DNA of 64,000 nt from Pedobacter sp. BS3 (GTDB lineage Bacteria; Bacteroidota; Bacteroidia; Sphingobacteriales; Sphingobacteriaceae): contig NZ_VTRT01000003.1 in assembly GCF_008274585.1 (NCBI RefSeq), positions 248,001 through 312,000 of the forward strand, given 5' to 3'. The notes under the pieces are model-generated. The model was not told the DNA's origin and searched no databases. It saw only the letters and a program-made list of their open reading frames with translations. Positions 44,392 through 54,147 of the stretch are shown in pieces; position 1 is the first letter of the stretch, and each line of letters begins with the position of its first letter. A program made the position numbers and the translations under genes.

Positions 44392-45822
44392 CTAATGATT
44401 AGCTGTGGTAAACTGGTTCCAGTCATCTGTCCGGAATAACGCTACCGGTAATCCGTTACTTGAATATAAATTGGTTTCCGCCGTTTCGGAAAAGGCAAAT
44501 CTTACCGCTACCGGTTTTTTAACGTTATCGCTAAATACAATAAGCTTATTTTTATCTATCCTGGCTTTTGCCGGATAGAACTTTCTATCTTCCCCGGCAA
44601 TATATAGCTCATTTACATTCTTCCCTTTGATTACTAAATGTTGATTATCCATAAAATAGAAATCTACAATAATCTTATCTCCTTTAACCTGGTGCGATTT
44701 GTATACGGGCGAATACGGGTTTTTATTAATTTTTTTGTAATGTTCTGCCAAAGCGATATCCGCCAGCCGCAAAGCGACCTCTTTTTTACGGGTTGGATGG
44801 ATATCTTTCACATTGGTTACCAAATCTGAGGTGACCACCATTTTTACATCCTGGTTATGCAGCATGGTGTTGGTTTGAGCTTCTCTAAGCAGAGCTGCCT
44901 TAGGCAAATCTTTGTTTTTATAGGTATAAGGGGCTATCTGCGCAAAGTAGAACGGGAAGTTATAGCCCCATTCTTCACGCCATTTTGCAATCATTTTACT
45001 GAATAAAAGTTCATACGAATCCCAGGATACCACATTATTTTCTCCCTGGTACCATAATGCGCCTGCGATGGTGTAACCTGCATAAGGTGCAATCATGCTG
45101 TTCCATGCCCGTCCCGGCAAATTCGGCTTGCGAGGCGCTGTTACCTGTAATTTCGCTTTTTCTGATAACTCTTTATTGGCGGCAATTACTTCCTGCGGCG
45201 TCCATACCTCTGCTGACGTACCTCCCCAACTGGCATTGATGATACCCACAGGTATATTCAGCTCCTGTTGCAATTTCTCAGCAAAAAAATACCCAATGGC
45301 GCTGAACCTGGCCGCCGAGCTTGAATCGCAGGGCATCCAGACATTATATACATCACTTTGGGGATAAGCGGAGGCAATATTGGCAATTTGCAGCAAACGG
45401 ATATTGGGATTGCTGATGGTGGGCAACCTGTCTACCATTTCCTGCAGCTTATCACCTGCGTTCCGCTGCATATTGGACTGGCCGGAACAAATCCACACTT
45501 CGCCCAGCAATACATCCCGCAAAATGAGGGTATCTCCATCTGAAACAGCCGTAATTTCATAAGGCCCGCCGGGCTTGGCAGTGGGCAGATTTATCTTCCA
45601 TTGGGCTTCGCCTGTAGCAACGGTTTTTATAGTGTCTTTCATCCAGCCAGCATGTATCTTTACTTCTCTGCCCGCCCTGGCCCAACCCCAAAACGGTGTA
45701 ATGGTATCGTGCTGAAGCACTAAATGGTCAGAAAAAAAACGCGGCAACCGTAATTGGGCAAAACCGGTTTGTACAATAAACAATGTACCTATAAGTGCTA
45801 TAACATATTTTATATGTTTCAT
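44392..45822 (-). CDS. Sialate O-acetylesterase-like SGNH hydrolase
   Basis: A 476-residue exported carbohydrate esterase. After the signal peptide (MKHIKYVIALIGTLFIVQTGFAQ) it opens LRLPRFFSDHLVLQHDTITPFWGWA, followed by the SGNH serine motif VWICSGQSNMQRNAGD (near residue 113), INASWGGTSAEVWTP and GALWYQGENNV. These are the family markers. It would remove O-acetyl groups from a glycan or polyol; the sialic acid link is only the family name. It sits between the LacI gene and the glycerophosphodiesterase gene. Confidence 0.88.
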   Translation of the reverse strand: MKHIKYVIALIGTLFIVQTGFAQLRLPRFFSDHLVLQHDTITPFWGWARAGREVKIHAGWMKDTIKTVATGEAQWKINLPTAKPGGPYEITAVSDGDTLILRDVLLGEVWICSGQSNMQRNAGDKLQEMVDRLPTISNPNIRLLQIANIASAYPQSDVYNVWMPCDSSSAARFSAIGYFFAEKLQQELNIPVGIINASWGGTSAEVWTPQEVIAANKELSEKAKLQVTAPRKPNLPGRAWNSMIAPYAGYTIAGALWYQGENNVVSWDSYELLFSKMIAKWREEWGYNFPFYFAQIAPYTYKNKDLPKAALLREAQTNTMLHNQDVKMVVTSDLVTNVKDIHPTRKKEVALRLADIALAEHYKKINKNPYSPVYKSHQVKGDKIIVDFYFMDNQHLVIKGKNVNELYIAGEDRKFYPAKARIDKNKLIVFSDNVKKPVAVRFAFSETAETNLYSSNGLPVALFRTDDWNQFTTANH

Positions 45823-45870
45823 AATTAATAGTTCTTTATGGTTAGCTCTAAATCGCTATTTCATCCTGTT

Positions 45871-46869
45871 CTATACGTTTACGTCTATCAATTCACCCTG
45901 GAATTCGTAGATGCCATCCTGCGGCTTTTTACCGGTATCAACCAAAAATTGTACGGCCGATTGGCTCATGTCTTTAAGTGGCTGTTTCACATACGATAAG
46001 GGGTATGGGAACAAACGGTATGCTTCGGCCTCATCGTAACAGATGATACCCAGTTTTTTTGGCACTTCTATTCCATATTTAAGGATAATGGGCAATGTAG
46101 ACATGGCAATTTTGTTGGTAAAACAGCAAAGGGCATCTATTTTATCATCATAAATGGCCTTATGAATCAGCGATTCTATCCGGTTGTTCATATCGGATTC
46201 ATCTACTTCATACACAAATACATTTTCTTTTCCGATGTGTCGCTGAGCTGTTTCGGTGAATCCTCTTTTCCGCTCATGCAGATGGAAAAGATTGGTGCTT
46301 AATCCTATTGCTCCCAGGCGTTTATAGCCCCGTTTCAAAAAATCTTCCACTACCATCTCGGATGCTTTAAAGTTATCCAGGCAGATACTGGTAACGTGCT
46401 GAAACTTAGGGAAGACCCGGTCTATCACTACAAAGGGTATATTCAGATTTTGCAGGTAAGGGATAACGTCTTCGGCGCCATCGGGTATTGCCAGTATAAG
46501 ACCATCCACCTGCCGGGACATCATCACATTCAACAGGCTTTTAAACCGCTCCGGGTCTTCGTAGGCGCTGCCAAATAAAACATTATTCCGATACCGGTTG
46601 GCCTCGTCTTCTATATACCGGGCAATGTAAGAGTAAAAGAAGTTAGAAATATCGGCCACTATCAATCCCAATGTATGTGTTTTATTGTTTTTTAAGCTTT
46701 TGGCTATCTGATTGGGGAAATAGTTTTTTTCACGGGCCAGGTCTAAAATCTTTTTAGCGGTATCGGCATTTATCCGTTTCTGATTTTTTCCATTTAAAAC
46801 ATACGAAACCAGGGCAATAGAAACGCCTAATTCGCCTGCAATGTCTTTCATGGATATTTTTTTCGCCAT
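45871..46869 (-). CDS. LacI family transcriptional regulator
   Basis: A 332-residue repressor-type regulator. The N-terminal helix-turn-helix is ISMKDIAGELGVSIALVSYVLNGK (about residues 5-28), then the hinge, and a periplasmic-binding-like effector domain with THTLGLIVADISNFFYSYIAR and SRQVDGLILAIPDG. It would bind a CG-centred palindrome; two matching sites lie in the susC promoter at 53968-54019. Its position between SusCD-phosphoesterase and the esterase/ABC genes suggests it controls the block. Confidence 0.93.
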   Translation of the reverse strand: MAKKISMKDIAGELGVSIALVSYVLNGKNQKRINADTAKKILDLAREKNYFPNQIAKSLKNNKTHTLGLIVADISNFFYSYIARYIEDEANRYRNNVLFGSAYEDPERFKSLLNVMMSRQVDGLILAIPDGAEDVIPYLQNLNIPFVVIDRVFPKFQHVTSICLDNFKASEMVVEDFLKRGYKRLGAIGLSTNLFHLHERKRGFTETAQRHIGKENVFVYEVDESDMNNRIESLIHKAIYDDKIDALCCFTNKIAMSTLPIILKYGIEVPKKLGIICYDEAEAYRLFPYPLSYVKQPLKDMSQSAVQFLVDTGKKPQDGIYEFQGELIDVNV

Positions 46870-46877
46870 ACTTGGAG

Positions 46878-46976
46878 CCTGTTTAAATTTTATATAACGG
46901 TTTTACAGATTTAATTAATGGACGGTGAAGACACCGTCTATGGCTTCCTGCCGCTGCTGGTGTCACCACCAGCAGC
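46878..46976. repeat. Degenerate inverted-repeat element with two hairpins
   Basis: CCTGTTTAAATTTTATATAA (46878) resembles the outer ends of elements A and B. Hairpins follow: 46921-46938 (GACGGTG/CACCGTC around AAGA) and 46953-46976 (GCTGCTGGTG/CACCAGCAGC around TCAC). No right-hand end is found, so it seems a decayed copy. It separates the phosphoesterase and LacI genes. Confidence 0.6.
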
Positions 46977-47088
46977 TTTGTATAACTTAACTTTTTCATT
47001 TTTAAATTATTCTAATAAACGCTGCTTTACTTGATTTAAAAGTGAATAAATTTAAAAAAATCCCATTACAGACATCCTAAATCAATTA

Positions 47089-48645
47089 TTAATATCCCCC
47101 TATTTTAGAATAATCTACTTTTAGCTCGTTGGTTTTATACACGTTGCCAAACCGGTCTGTAGCCCTGACCTCTATATCAGCGCCGGTTACAGGCCCCTGA
47201 ATCTGTCCGATATAAAAATGGTCAAGCGATTTATCAAAATCCGAACCTTTAGCCTTACCGAGTTCTTCGAGATGGTAGTAAGTAGCCCAGAAATCCCTGG
47301 TGGTACGTTTTTGCATATCGCCAACCTTTGTGCCATTTTGAAATAATTCAATTTTCCAGTCGGGGTCTGCGTTCCATACATTGGCCACTACCCACCCATT
47401 ACCGGCCAGGTTAAGATTTACTGTTGCACCAAAAATATAGGTGTATTTATTTGCCGGCCCGTACATTTGCGAAGCATCGTAAGCTCTAATCTGATAATTC
47501 TCATCGTAGCCGGTTGCTTTATATTTCCAGTTTACGATGTTATTACCGTTAACCTGGTAAATAGCATAGCCGTTAGGCGTACCGTCTGAACAGATCGTTG
47601 AATTCCACCACGCACCGCAGGCAGCGCCATGTATATGCTCGTAAATCAGCTTACCATTTACCTGGTGTAAATAATTAGCCTGATAATGCGTATGCCCGGT
47701 CATGATGTGGGCTTGGGAGAATGTGGACAACAGGTTTAAAATCTCATCATGATAACCGATGTGGTCATATTGCCCACCGCTTCGAAAAGGTATATGGGCC
47801 GCATAAATCACCATATTGTCTTTAGGAACCTGCGCTAAATCCTCTTTAAGCCACTCCCACTGTTCATCTGTGATACCGCCCGTATATACCTGCTTAGCGG
47901 TATAGATTACATTGTCCATTACCACAACGTGGGTTTTCCCGCGATTGAACGAGTAATCGGTAGGCCCGAAAGTATCCTGGTAATTCTCCACGCTTTTCTC
48001 ATCGTTGGGCGCTGTTTGCAAGTGGTCGTGGTTACCAATGGTTTGAAAAAACGGCAAACTTTTATTCGACATGGCCGATTTCATGTCACCCCATAGCTCA
48101 GGGGTATCAAAAACAATATCGCCTAAGGTAAAAGCGTACGCGTTTTTATATTTCTTCACCACTTCCTCTATGTCTTTCAGCGTCTCGTTTTTATAGCGTG
48201 CCAGCTCGTTAACATTACGGCACTGCGGATCGGCTACTGCAAACAGGGTAAATTCATTCTCAACGGCTTGCTTAACCAGCGAAAAATCCTGGCGAATCAA
48301 CCGGTCTTTGCTTGTCAGTTTCTCATAAAACTTAGGGCAGTTGTTTGCATCAACCATTACCTTACAATCTGACGGTGTGCTGTAAAATACAAACTTCGCT
48401 TTCTTGTTTCTTACTAACTGATAAATGCCATTATCATCTGTTTTAGCTGCGGTAAAGCCATCGCTAACGACCACTCCTTCTACCGGCTGATTATTTTCAT
48501 CGCTTACCAAACCGTAAAGCGTGGTTTTATCATCCAGCTTCGTTTTTATAGGATTTTCTTCCGGTGGAGGCGCTACAGCGTCTTTATGCTTAGAACATGC
48601 CACCAGAAAGAAAAAACCGATAACTAAAAACACTACTCTCTTCAT
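47089..48645 (-). CDS. Lipoprotein calcineurin-like metallophosphoesterase
   Basis: A 518-residue exported protein. Signal and lipobox FLVAC at residues 13-17; an N-terminal beta-sandwich (LYGLVSDENNQPVEGVVVSDG, about 43-125); a metallophosphoesterase domain with VADPQ (137-141), LGDIVFD (174-180), GNHDH (204-208), AAHIPF (282-287) and GHTHYQ (317-322); then a C-terminal beta-rich domain to the end. All metal ligands appear except that motif I is D-P-Q instead of D-x-H, as in several Bacteroidota relatives. It follows susD by 31 bases, so it likely processes the imported substrate at the cell surface. Confidence 0.9.
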   Translation of the reverse strand: MKRVVFLVIGFFFLVACSKHKDAVAPPPEENPIKTKLDDKTTLYGLVSDENNQPVEGVVVSDGFTAAKTDDNGIYQLVRNKKAKFVFYSTPSDCKVMVDANNCPKFYEKLTSKDRLIRQDFSLVKQAVENEFTLFAVADPQCRNVNELARYKNETLKDIEEVVKKYKNAYAFTLGDIVFDTPELWGDMKSAMSNKSLPFFQTIGNHDHLQTAPNDEKSVENYQDTFGPTDYSFNRGKTHVVVMDNVIYTAKQVYTGGITDEQWEWLKEDLAQVPKDNMVIYAAHIPFRSGGQYDHIGYHDEILNLLSTFSQAHIMTGHTHYQANYLHQVNGKLIYEHIHGAACGAWWNSTICSDGTPNGYAIYQVNGNNIVNWKYKATGYDENYQIRAYDASQMYGPANKYTYIFGATVNLNLAGNGWVVANVWNADPDWKIELFQNGTKVGDMQKRTTRDFWATYYHLEELGKAKGSDFDKSLDHFYIGQIQGPVTGADIEVRATDRFGNVYKTNELKVDYSKIGGY

Positions 48646-48676
48646 AAATCTTACATTAAAAACTGCACAACCTCTG

Positions 48677-50491
48677 TTATTTATTTTCCCACAAATAATT
48701 CTGTTTCAAATTGGGATTTCTTGTAATGGCTTCGGTGGGTATTGGTTTCAGGTATTTATATTCTGCCCATACCCGCTGGTAGTTCCATACCAGGTTTTTA
48801 TCAGTATTAAAGGAGAAGGTTTGATTGGCATTACTTGAACTTACGGGAACGGTATTGACCGTTTCGGATGAGCTTACGGCAAAATCAGTAATTCCGTCAC
48901 CATTAAAATCATAGGACGCACCGGGATCTGGTATATAAATACCTGTCCAGGGATTATCGCTGCTATTTAACAAGTCGCCCATGTGCCAGCGCATTAAATC
49001 ATTCCATCGTAATCCCATTTCCAGGCATAATTCGGTAGCACGTTCCCGGCGCACCTCTAAAATCAATGGGTCCGAAATGGTATTTTTGTAATAATCTTTC
49101 AAATAAGGGTCTGCAACGGTTGGATAAATAGAAGTAACTCCGGCCCTGTTGCGCAATAATGTAATGGAGCGAGCCCATTCAGAAATACCCAATTCGCCTA
49201 ATTCCGCTTTCGCTTCCGCGTAGTTTAGCAGCACTTCTGCATACCTTAATATGGGTAAGCTGTTCCAGCTTGCAGCCCGCGAAAGAATATTATCGGCATC
49301 GTCATCTATTGACCATTTTATAGGCTGATAGCCTGTGCGTGTGGTTAACCAACTGGGTGAATAAAGAGCGTTTACCCCATTCCGTGTCATTCTGTACTTG
49401 GGCGATATCACCGTTTGCGCCAGCCTCAGATCCCTGTCAGTAAATTCATCACTGTACGTAATGGTTTTATAATTTGATTTTGAAGTAAAAGGCGTCCCGT
49501 CCTTCATCAAATAGGTATTGATAAACTTTTTGGTAAGCGACGCTTTACTTCCGTAGGTAGGCGAATAATACACCCAGGAAAGATCATGAAATGTAGAAAG
49601 TCCCTTACTAAACTGCCTTCCCCAGATTATTTCTGTGGTATTGAGCTTTTCTGAAGTAAACAAGCTTCTGTAAGCCGTTTCCTTGTTGCCATTCACCAAA
49701 GAAAATGTTCCCGACTGCATAATCTCTTCTGACGCGGAAATGGCGGCTCTTAAAAACTTCTTTATATTTTCATCCCTGTTCGTCCAGGCTTGCCCGGTAG
49801 ATGGATCTACCTGGTGATACGTCCGGTAGGTTCCTTCAAATAAACAAACCCTGGATTTGAAAGCCAATGCCACCCATTTATTTATGGCCGTTCCCCCGGC
49901 GCTGTATTTATCGGCTCCTGAACAATTCTGAGAGGCAAAGTCTAAATCTTCCAATATTTTATCCATTACAAACTCCCTGGAATCTTTGGGTTTATTCAGC
50001 GCCTCCGTATCATTTGATTTGATAACCTGGTCGTAGAACGGAACCGCACCAAAGGTAGCAACCTTGTCATAGTAAAACCAGGCACGCCAAAACCGGCCGA
50101 CGCCTTCATAGTGATTGTATACTTCATCGCTGATCTTACCTTTTAACTTTGTCATGTTGTTTAAGAAATAATTAATATTTCTAAGGTTGCTCCACGATCC
50201 TTCGGTCCAGCCTCCCTGGTTACCGGGTGACACATTACCGTCAGGGCGTAGCAGGTCGGTAGGAATCTGTACCGCACAATAATCTGCGTTGATATCATTA
50301 TAGCCGATGGTTGTTGCGGATGGCGTCATATTTTGCAGAAAGCCATTGGCATATAGTTCAAGGTCAGATTCAGACTCAAAGAAATTATCCGAGCTAATGG
50401 AGTCATACGTATCTCTTTCCATAAACTTTTTACAGGATACAGCGGATATTATCAGCATGACCACCATGATATGTCTAATTATCTTATTCAT
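48677..50491 (-). CDS. susD: SusD/RagB family nutrient-binding lipoprotein
   Basis: A 604-residue surface lipoprotein that binds the ligand and caps the SusC barrel. The leader MNKIIRHIMVVMLIISAVSC ends in a lipobox. The helical TPR-like core includes FYYDKVATFGAVPFYDQVI, LNYAEAKAELGE and ERATELCLEMGLRWNDLMRWHMGDLL near the end, all SusD hallmarks. It starts 19 bases after susC and is followed by the phosphoesterase gene. Confidence 0.95.
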   Translation of the reverse strand: MNKIIRHIMVVMLIISAVSCKKFMERDTYDSISSDNFFESESDLELYANGFLQNMTPSATTIGYNDINADYCAVQIPTDLLRPDGNVSPGNQGGWTEGSWSNLRNINYFLNNMTKLKGKISDEVYNHYEGVGRFWRAWFYYDKVATFGAVPFYDQVIKSNDTEALNKPKDSREFVMDKILEDLDFASQNCSGADKYSAGGTAINKWVALAFKSRVCLFEGTYRTYHQVDPSTGQAWTNRDENIKKFLRAAISASEEIMQSGTFSLVNGNKETAYRSLFTSEKLNTTEIIWGRQFSKGLSTFHDLSWVYYSPTYGSKASLTKKFINTYLMKDGTPFTSKSNYKTITYSDEFTDRDLRLAQTVISPKYRMTRNGVNALYSPSWLTTRTGYQPIKWSIDDDADNILSRAASWNSLPILRYAEVLLNYAEAKAELGELGISEWARSITLLRNRAGVTSIYPTVADPYLKDYYKNTISDPLILEVRRERATELCLEMGLRWNDLMRWHMGDLLNSSDNPWTGIYIPDPGASYDFNGDGITDFAVSSSETVNTVPVSSSNANQTFSFNTDKNLVWNYQRVWAEYKYLKPIPTEAITRNPNLKQNYLWENK

Positions 50492-50510
50492 TACAGTATA
50501 TCTAATGTGG

Positions 50511-53500
50511 TTAAAAACTTAGGTTAAAGCCCAATGTAAAGGTTTTCAGCATCGGGTAGGAAAACCCGTTTCCTGTGCCGTTCAAGCCGGATGTTGTGGA
50601 GTTCGCGAAATCACTGTCACCAGATTCTATCACTTCAGGATCAAACATATCGGTGTATTTATACATGGGCGAATACGTCCATAGATTTTCTGCCGACAGG
50701 TACACCTTAAAGACATCAACTCCTATTTTTCGCGATATACGTTTTGGTATGGTATAATCTACCGTGATATTTTTCAAACGTATATAAGAAGCATTTTGGA
50801 GATAATGGGTATTTTCCCAGGTAAGCGGGCCATCATTTCTATTCGCTGCCAGCGATACCCGGCGTGTCCAGTATGGGTCTTTATCCATATTGGTTACCTG
50901 CCAGTTATCCGTAGATTTATCTACCTGCACAATGTTGTCACCGGTTTGCGATTTCATGAGAAATCCATAAGCCCTGTTATGCTGGCCCCAGAAAAATCCG
51001 GATTCAGTCCAGGGATACCAGTTTCTTTTTAACACGCCCTGGAAGAACGATGAAATACCAACGCCTTTCCAGTTTGCGGACAGGTTAAACCCGAACTGGT
51101 ATCGCGGCGTAGTATTACCGATAATTTCCATATCGCCATGACTGCTGAGCGTACGGCTGCCTTTTGTCATAATGCCATCGCCATCAACATCTACAAATTT
51201 TAAGTCTCCGGCGTAAGCCTGAAACATCTCCCCGTTCTTAAAAAAATTATACGCGGGCCCGTTATTGGCTTCGGCATTACTTGCATAGATACCCGCCGTT
51301 CTGAATCCCCATATCTCTCCTAATTCCATGCCTTTGTAATAGGTTGTCAGGTCACCGTTAGCATTGTAGTAATCGGTCACCCAGCTCCGGCTATCCTCCC
51401 ACATCATGGCTCTCACGCTGTAATTAAACGGCGATTTAGAAATCATAAATTGGTCTCTCCAGGTCAGGCTGGCTTCCCAGCCCCTGGTTTTCAGGCTGGC
51501 AAAATTGCCTTTTGGTGCGGCACTGCCTAATACCTGCGGTAAATTAGGCCCTACAGTATATAGATCATCTGTATAACGGTTATAGATGTCGCCGGTAAAG
51601 CTTAACCTGCTTTTCAAAAGCTCTATATCGGCTCCAAGGTTATAGGTTAATACTTTTTCCCAGGTAATACCATCAGGAATTAAATTGGGAACTTCGGTAT
51701 AGGGCACCTTATTTCCGTTGACCAGTACCGAGCTTTTGCTGAAGTTCATGACTTCCAGGAATTGGTACGGACTGATATTGGCATTTCCTAAGGAACCTAC
51801 GCTGCCCCGGATCTTAAGGTTATTCAACCACGGGCCTACGTTGTTTTTAAACCATTTTTCTTCTGAGACCAGCCAGCCCAGCGAAGCGGAAGGAAAGAAG
51901 CCCCATTGTGAATCTTTCGGAAATTTGGATGAGCCATCGTACCTGAAGCTAAATTCGCCCAGGTAACGGTTCTTAAAATTGTAATTGATACGTGAAAACA
52001 CACCCATTAATCCCCAGGTATTACCGCCCGACAGCGTGGAGTAGTACTCGCCGTCCATCAGCGTAAAGCTTGGTTTTGAAGGATAAAGATTTCCTGTACG
52101 GTACGTTTTTTGATTTCTGTAATGACTGTCTTCCAAATTCCATCCGGCCACCAGGTTCAGCTCATGCCCGCCCGAAAGCTTTGGGGTAAATGTGCCCACT
52201 ACATTGGATGATATATAATCGGTGTTATATCGCCAGTCTTCAAACGATGATTCATTATAATCTTTTCCCGAAGCCGTTATACCGGTGTAAAACGTGTATA
52301 AATTCTCTGCTCGTTGCCGTTGCGAACGCATGGATTTATAGGTAAAATCGGCCCGTACGTTAAATACTTTGGGGACAACATCAATAATCAGTGACGATGT
52401 ATTGCCAACCTCGATATCTTTATTTTCCTGGAAAGACGTGCCTTCCGCAAAAGCGGCATAACCAACTTTTGCCGCGGTTTGCGTCCACGTTCCGTCAGGA
52501 TTTTTAATATTGGCAACCGGGAACCCGAAAGCGTCTATTTGCCGGCCTACTACGTTCTGACCGTAATGAATCATGGGTTGCAGGTAATTCCCCTTAATCA
52601 GGCTGGTGTTATTTTCAAAAGTCAGCCAGGGGCGAAGCTTTATAGAACCTTTAGCTCTCAGATTATATCGCTTAAAATCTTCATTTCCTACTTTATAGAT
52701 ACCGCTTTGGTCATATATTCTTCCGGAAACATAATAATTAACCAAATCCTGGCCGCCCTGGAAATTTAAGGAGTGCACATACGAATAGTTATGGTTTTTA
52801 TAAAACTCCTTTAACCAGTTTGTATTTCCATAGTACACATAATTCCCGTTTGCATCTACATTATAGTTATCTAACGTAGGATCGTTCTGCCGTCTCTTTA
52901 ATTCTGTAAACCAGCTATCGGAATAAGGGAAATAATTATTCATTAAAGAAGGTACTGTAGCGGTAGGAGAAGAATTCAGGTACGATTCTCTGAATCCCTC
53001 TACCCATTGAACCGGATCACTCACGATATTATCTTCCCATAAAACGGTTCTTTGTAAAAATGAGGTGGAATTGGCGTACGATATTTTAGTTGTTCCCGCT
53101 TTTGGTTTGCGGGTGGTGATTAAAATCACACCAAAAGCCCCCCTGGCCCCATAAACCGCGGCAGACGAAGCGTCTTTAAGCACACTGATGCTCAATATGT
53201 CATCGGGATTAACCGTATTGATATCACCTTCCGCCCCATCAATCAAAATCAAGGCCCCGCCACCCTGGCCCAACGTATTACTGTACTGACCACCGCCCTC
53301 TTTTCTGGCTTTAAAGCTGGTATTCTGCCCCCGAATAGTCAGATCGCCACCGTGATCAGGTTTGCCGTCTACCTGTACAATGTTAAGACCGGGAACCTGG
53401 CCTTGCAATGCACGGGTTATGTTGGGCGTAGGCCGGTCTTTAAGATCGTCACCTGAAATCTCAGCCACAGCTCCCACAACCGATTTCTTTTTCAGTGTTC

Positions 53501-53870
53501 CGTATCCTACAACCACAACCTCGTCCATAAACAGATTATCGCTTACCATCGTTGTTGTAAGCGTAGCCTGACCCTGGTAAACCATTTCCTGGGTTTTATA
53601 TCCCAAATAGGAAAATACCAGCGTATCCTGCCTGTTCAAAGCAATGGCGTATTTACCATCCTTATCAGACGAGGTGGCTTTGTTAGTACCTTTTACCTTG
53701 ATGACCGCACCCTGGATAGGCAAATTGTCTTCTCTCGATAAAATTGTTCCATGTACGGTAGTTTGGGCATAAAGCGTCCCTTCTCCTACAAGCATGATGA
53801 AACACAAGGAGGCATTTCGAAATAAGTGTAAACACCTCTTATTTCGAAGTAGAAAATAAAAGTATTTCAT
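50511..53870 (-). CDS. susC: SusC/RagA family TonB-linked outer membrane protein
   Basis: A 1119-residue TonB-dependent transporter. A long N-terminus with signal (ASLCFIMLVGEGTLYAQ) leads the carboxypeptidase-like domain (VHGTILSREDNLPIQGAVIKVKGTN) and the SusC-specific MDEVVVVGYGTLKKKSVVGAVAEI. The plug has ALQGQVPGLNIVQVDGKP, ILIDGAEGDINTVNPDDILSISVLKDASSAAVYGARGAFGVILITTRK. The barrel ends YPMLKTFTLGFNLSF. No ECF sensor domain is present, consistent with control by LacI. First gene of the susC-susD-phosphoesterase unit. Confidence 0.96.
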   Translation of the reverse strand: MKYFYFLLRNKRCLHLFRNASLCFIMLVGEGTLYAQTTVHGTILSREDNLPIQGAVIKVKGTNKATSSDKDGKYAIALNRQDTLVFSYLGYKTQEMVYQGQATLTTTMVSDNLFMDEVVVVGYGTLKKKSVVGAVAEISGDDLKDRPTPNITRALQGQVPGLNIVQVDGKPDHGGDLTIRGQNTSFKARKEGGGQYSNTLGQGGGALILIDGAEGDINTVNPDDILSISVLKDASSAAVYGARGAFGVILITTRKPKAGTTKISYANSTSFLQRTVLWEDNIVSDPVQWVEGFRESYLNSSPTATVPSLMNNYFPYSDSWFTELKRRQNDPTLDNYNVDANGNYVYYGNTNWLKEFYKNHNYSYVHSLNFQGGQDLVNYYVSGRIYDQSGIYKVGNEDFKRYNLRAKGSIKLRPWLTFENNTSLIKGNYLQPMIHYGQNVVGRQIDAFGFPVANIKNPDGTWTQTAAKVGYAAFAEGTSFQENKDIEVGNTSSLIIDVVPKVFNVRADFTYKSMRSQRQRAENLYTFYTGITASGKDYNESSFEDWRYNTDYISSNVVGTFTPKLSGGHELNLVAGWNLEDSHYRNQKTYRTGNLYPSKPSFTLMDGEYYSTLSGGNTWGLMGVFSRINYNFKNRYLGEFSFRYDGSSKFPKDSQWGFFPSASLGWLVSEEKWFKNNVGPWLNNLKIRGSVGSLGNANISPYQFLEVMNFSKSSVLVNGNKVPYTEVPNLIPDGITWEKVLTYNLGADIELLKSRLSFTGDIYNRYTDDLYTVGPNLPQVLGSAAPKGNFASLKTRGWEASLTWRDQFMISKSPFNYSVRAMMWEDSRSWVTDYYNANGDLTTYYKGMELGEIWGFRTAGIYASNAEANNGPAYNFFKNGEMFQAYAGDLKFVDVDGDGIMTKGSRTLSSHGDMEIIGNTTPRYQFGFNLSANWKGVGISSFFQGVLKRNWYPWTESGFFWGQHNRAYGFLMKSQTGDNIVQVDKSTDNWQVTNMDKDPYWTRRVSLAANRNDGPLTWENTHYLQNASYIRLKNITVDYTIPKRISRKIGVDVFKVYLSAENLWTYSPMYKYTDMFDPEVIESGDSDFANSTTSGLNGTGNGFSYPMLKTFTLGFNLSF
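53816..53848. other. Stem-loop inside the first codons of susC
   Basis: Arms TTCGAAATAAG (53816-53826) and CTTATTTCGAA (53838-53848) pair perfectly over 11 bases with an 11-base loop. They lie within codons 8-19 of susC, an unusually long N-terminal extension before the signal peptide. A hairpin so near the start could modulate translation. Confidence 0.45.
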
Positions 53871-53967
53871 TGTTCATTTCTGTTTTAGGTCTATTAGTTT
53901 GTTGTTAACAGCAAGTCGTTAATCTCAACCGGTAAGAACCTATCTGGCTAATTTTTTAATGTAATTG

Positions 53968-53987
53968 GTTAAACGTTTAAACAATGC
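53968..53987. promoter_or_regulatory. LacI-type operator, proximal copy
   Basis: GTTAAACGTTTAAACAATGC contains the CG-centred palindrome TTAAACGTTTAA. It is repeated exactly 32 bases away (54000-54019), three helical turns. It lies next to the predicted start of susC transcription. Confidence 0.75.
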
Positions 53988-53991
53988 GCTT

Positions 53992-54021
53992 CAAATATAG
54001 TTAAACGTTTAAACAATGCAA
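53992..54021 (-). promoter_or_regulatory. Predicted susC promoter
   Basis: On the minus strand TTG (54019-54021) and TATATTTG (53992-53999) are separated by 19 bases, a full match to the Bacteroidota -33/-7 pattern. The leader would be about 115 nt. Confidence 0.6.
54000..54019. promoter_or_regulatory. LacI-type operator, distal copy
   Basis: Identical 20-base copy of the site at 53968. It occupies the spacer between the predicted -33 and -7 elements of the susC promoter, where binding would block RNA polymerase. The upstream lipoprotein genes on the plus strand may share the control. Confidence 0.75.
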
Positions 54022-54147
54022 GTATTTTTTTATTTTTTTGATTTGGATATTCAATTATTTTTTTCTATGCTTGCATCAGCAAGTCGAAAAATTTCAACTA
54101 TAAGAAATATTTGGTTTTAGCAATGTCTAACCAATAATTCTTATTAT

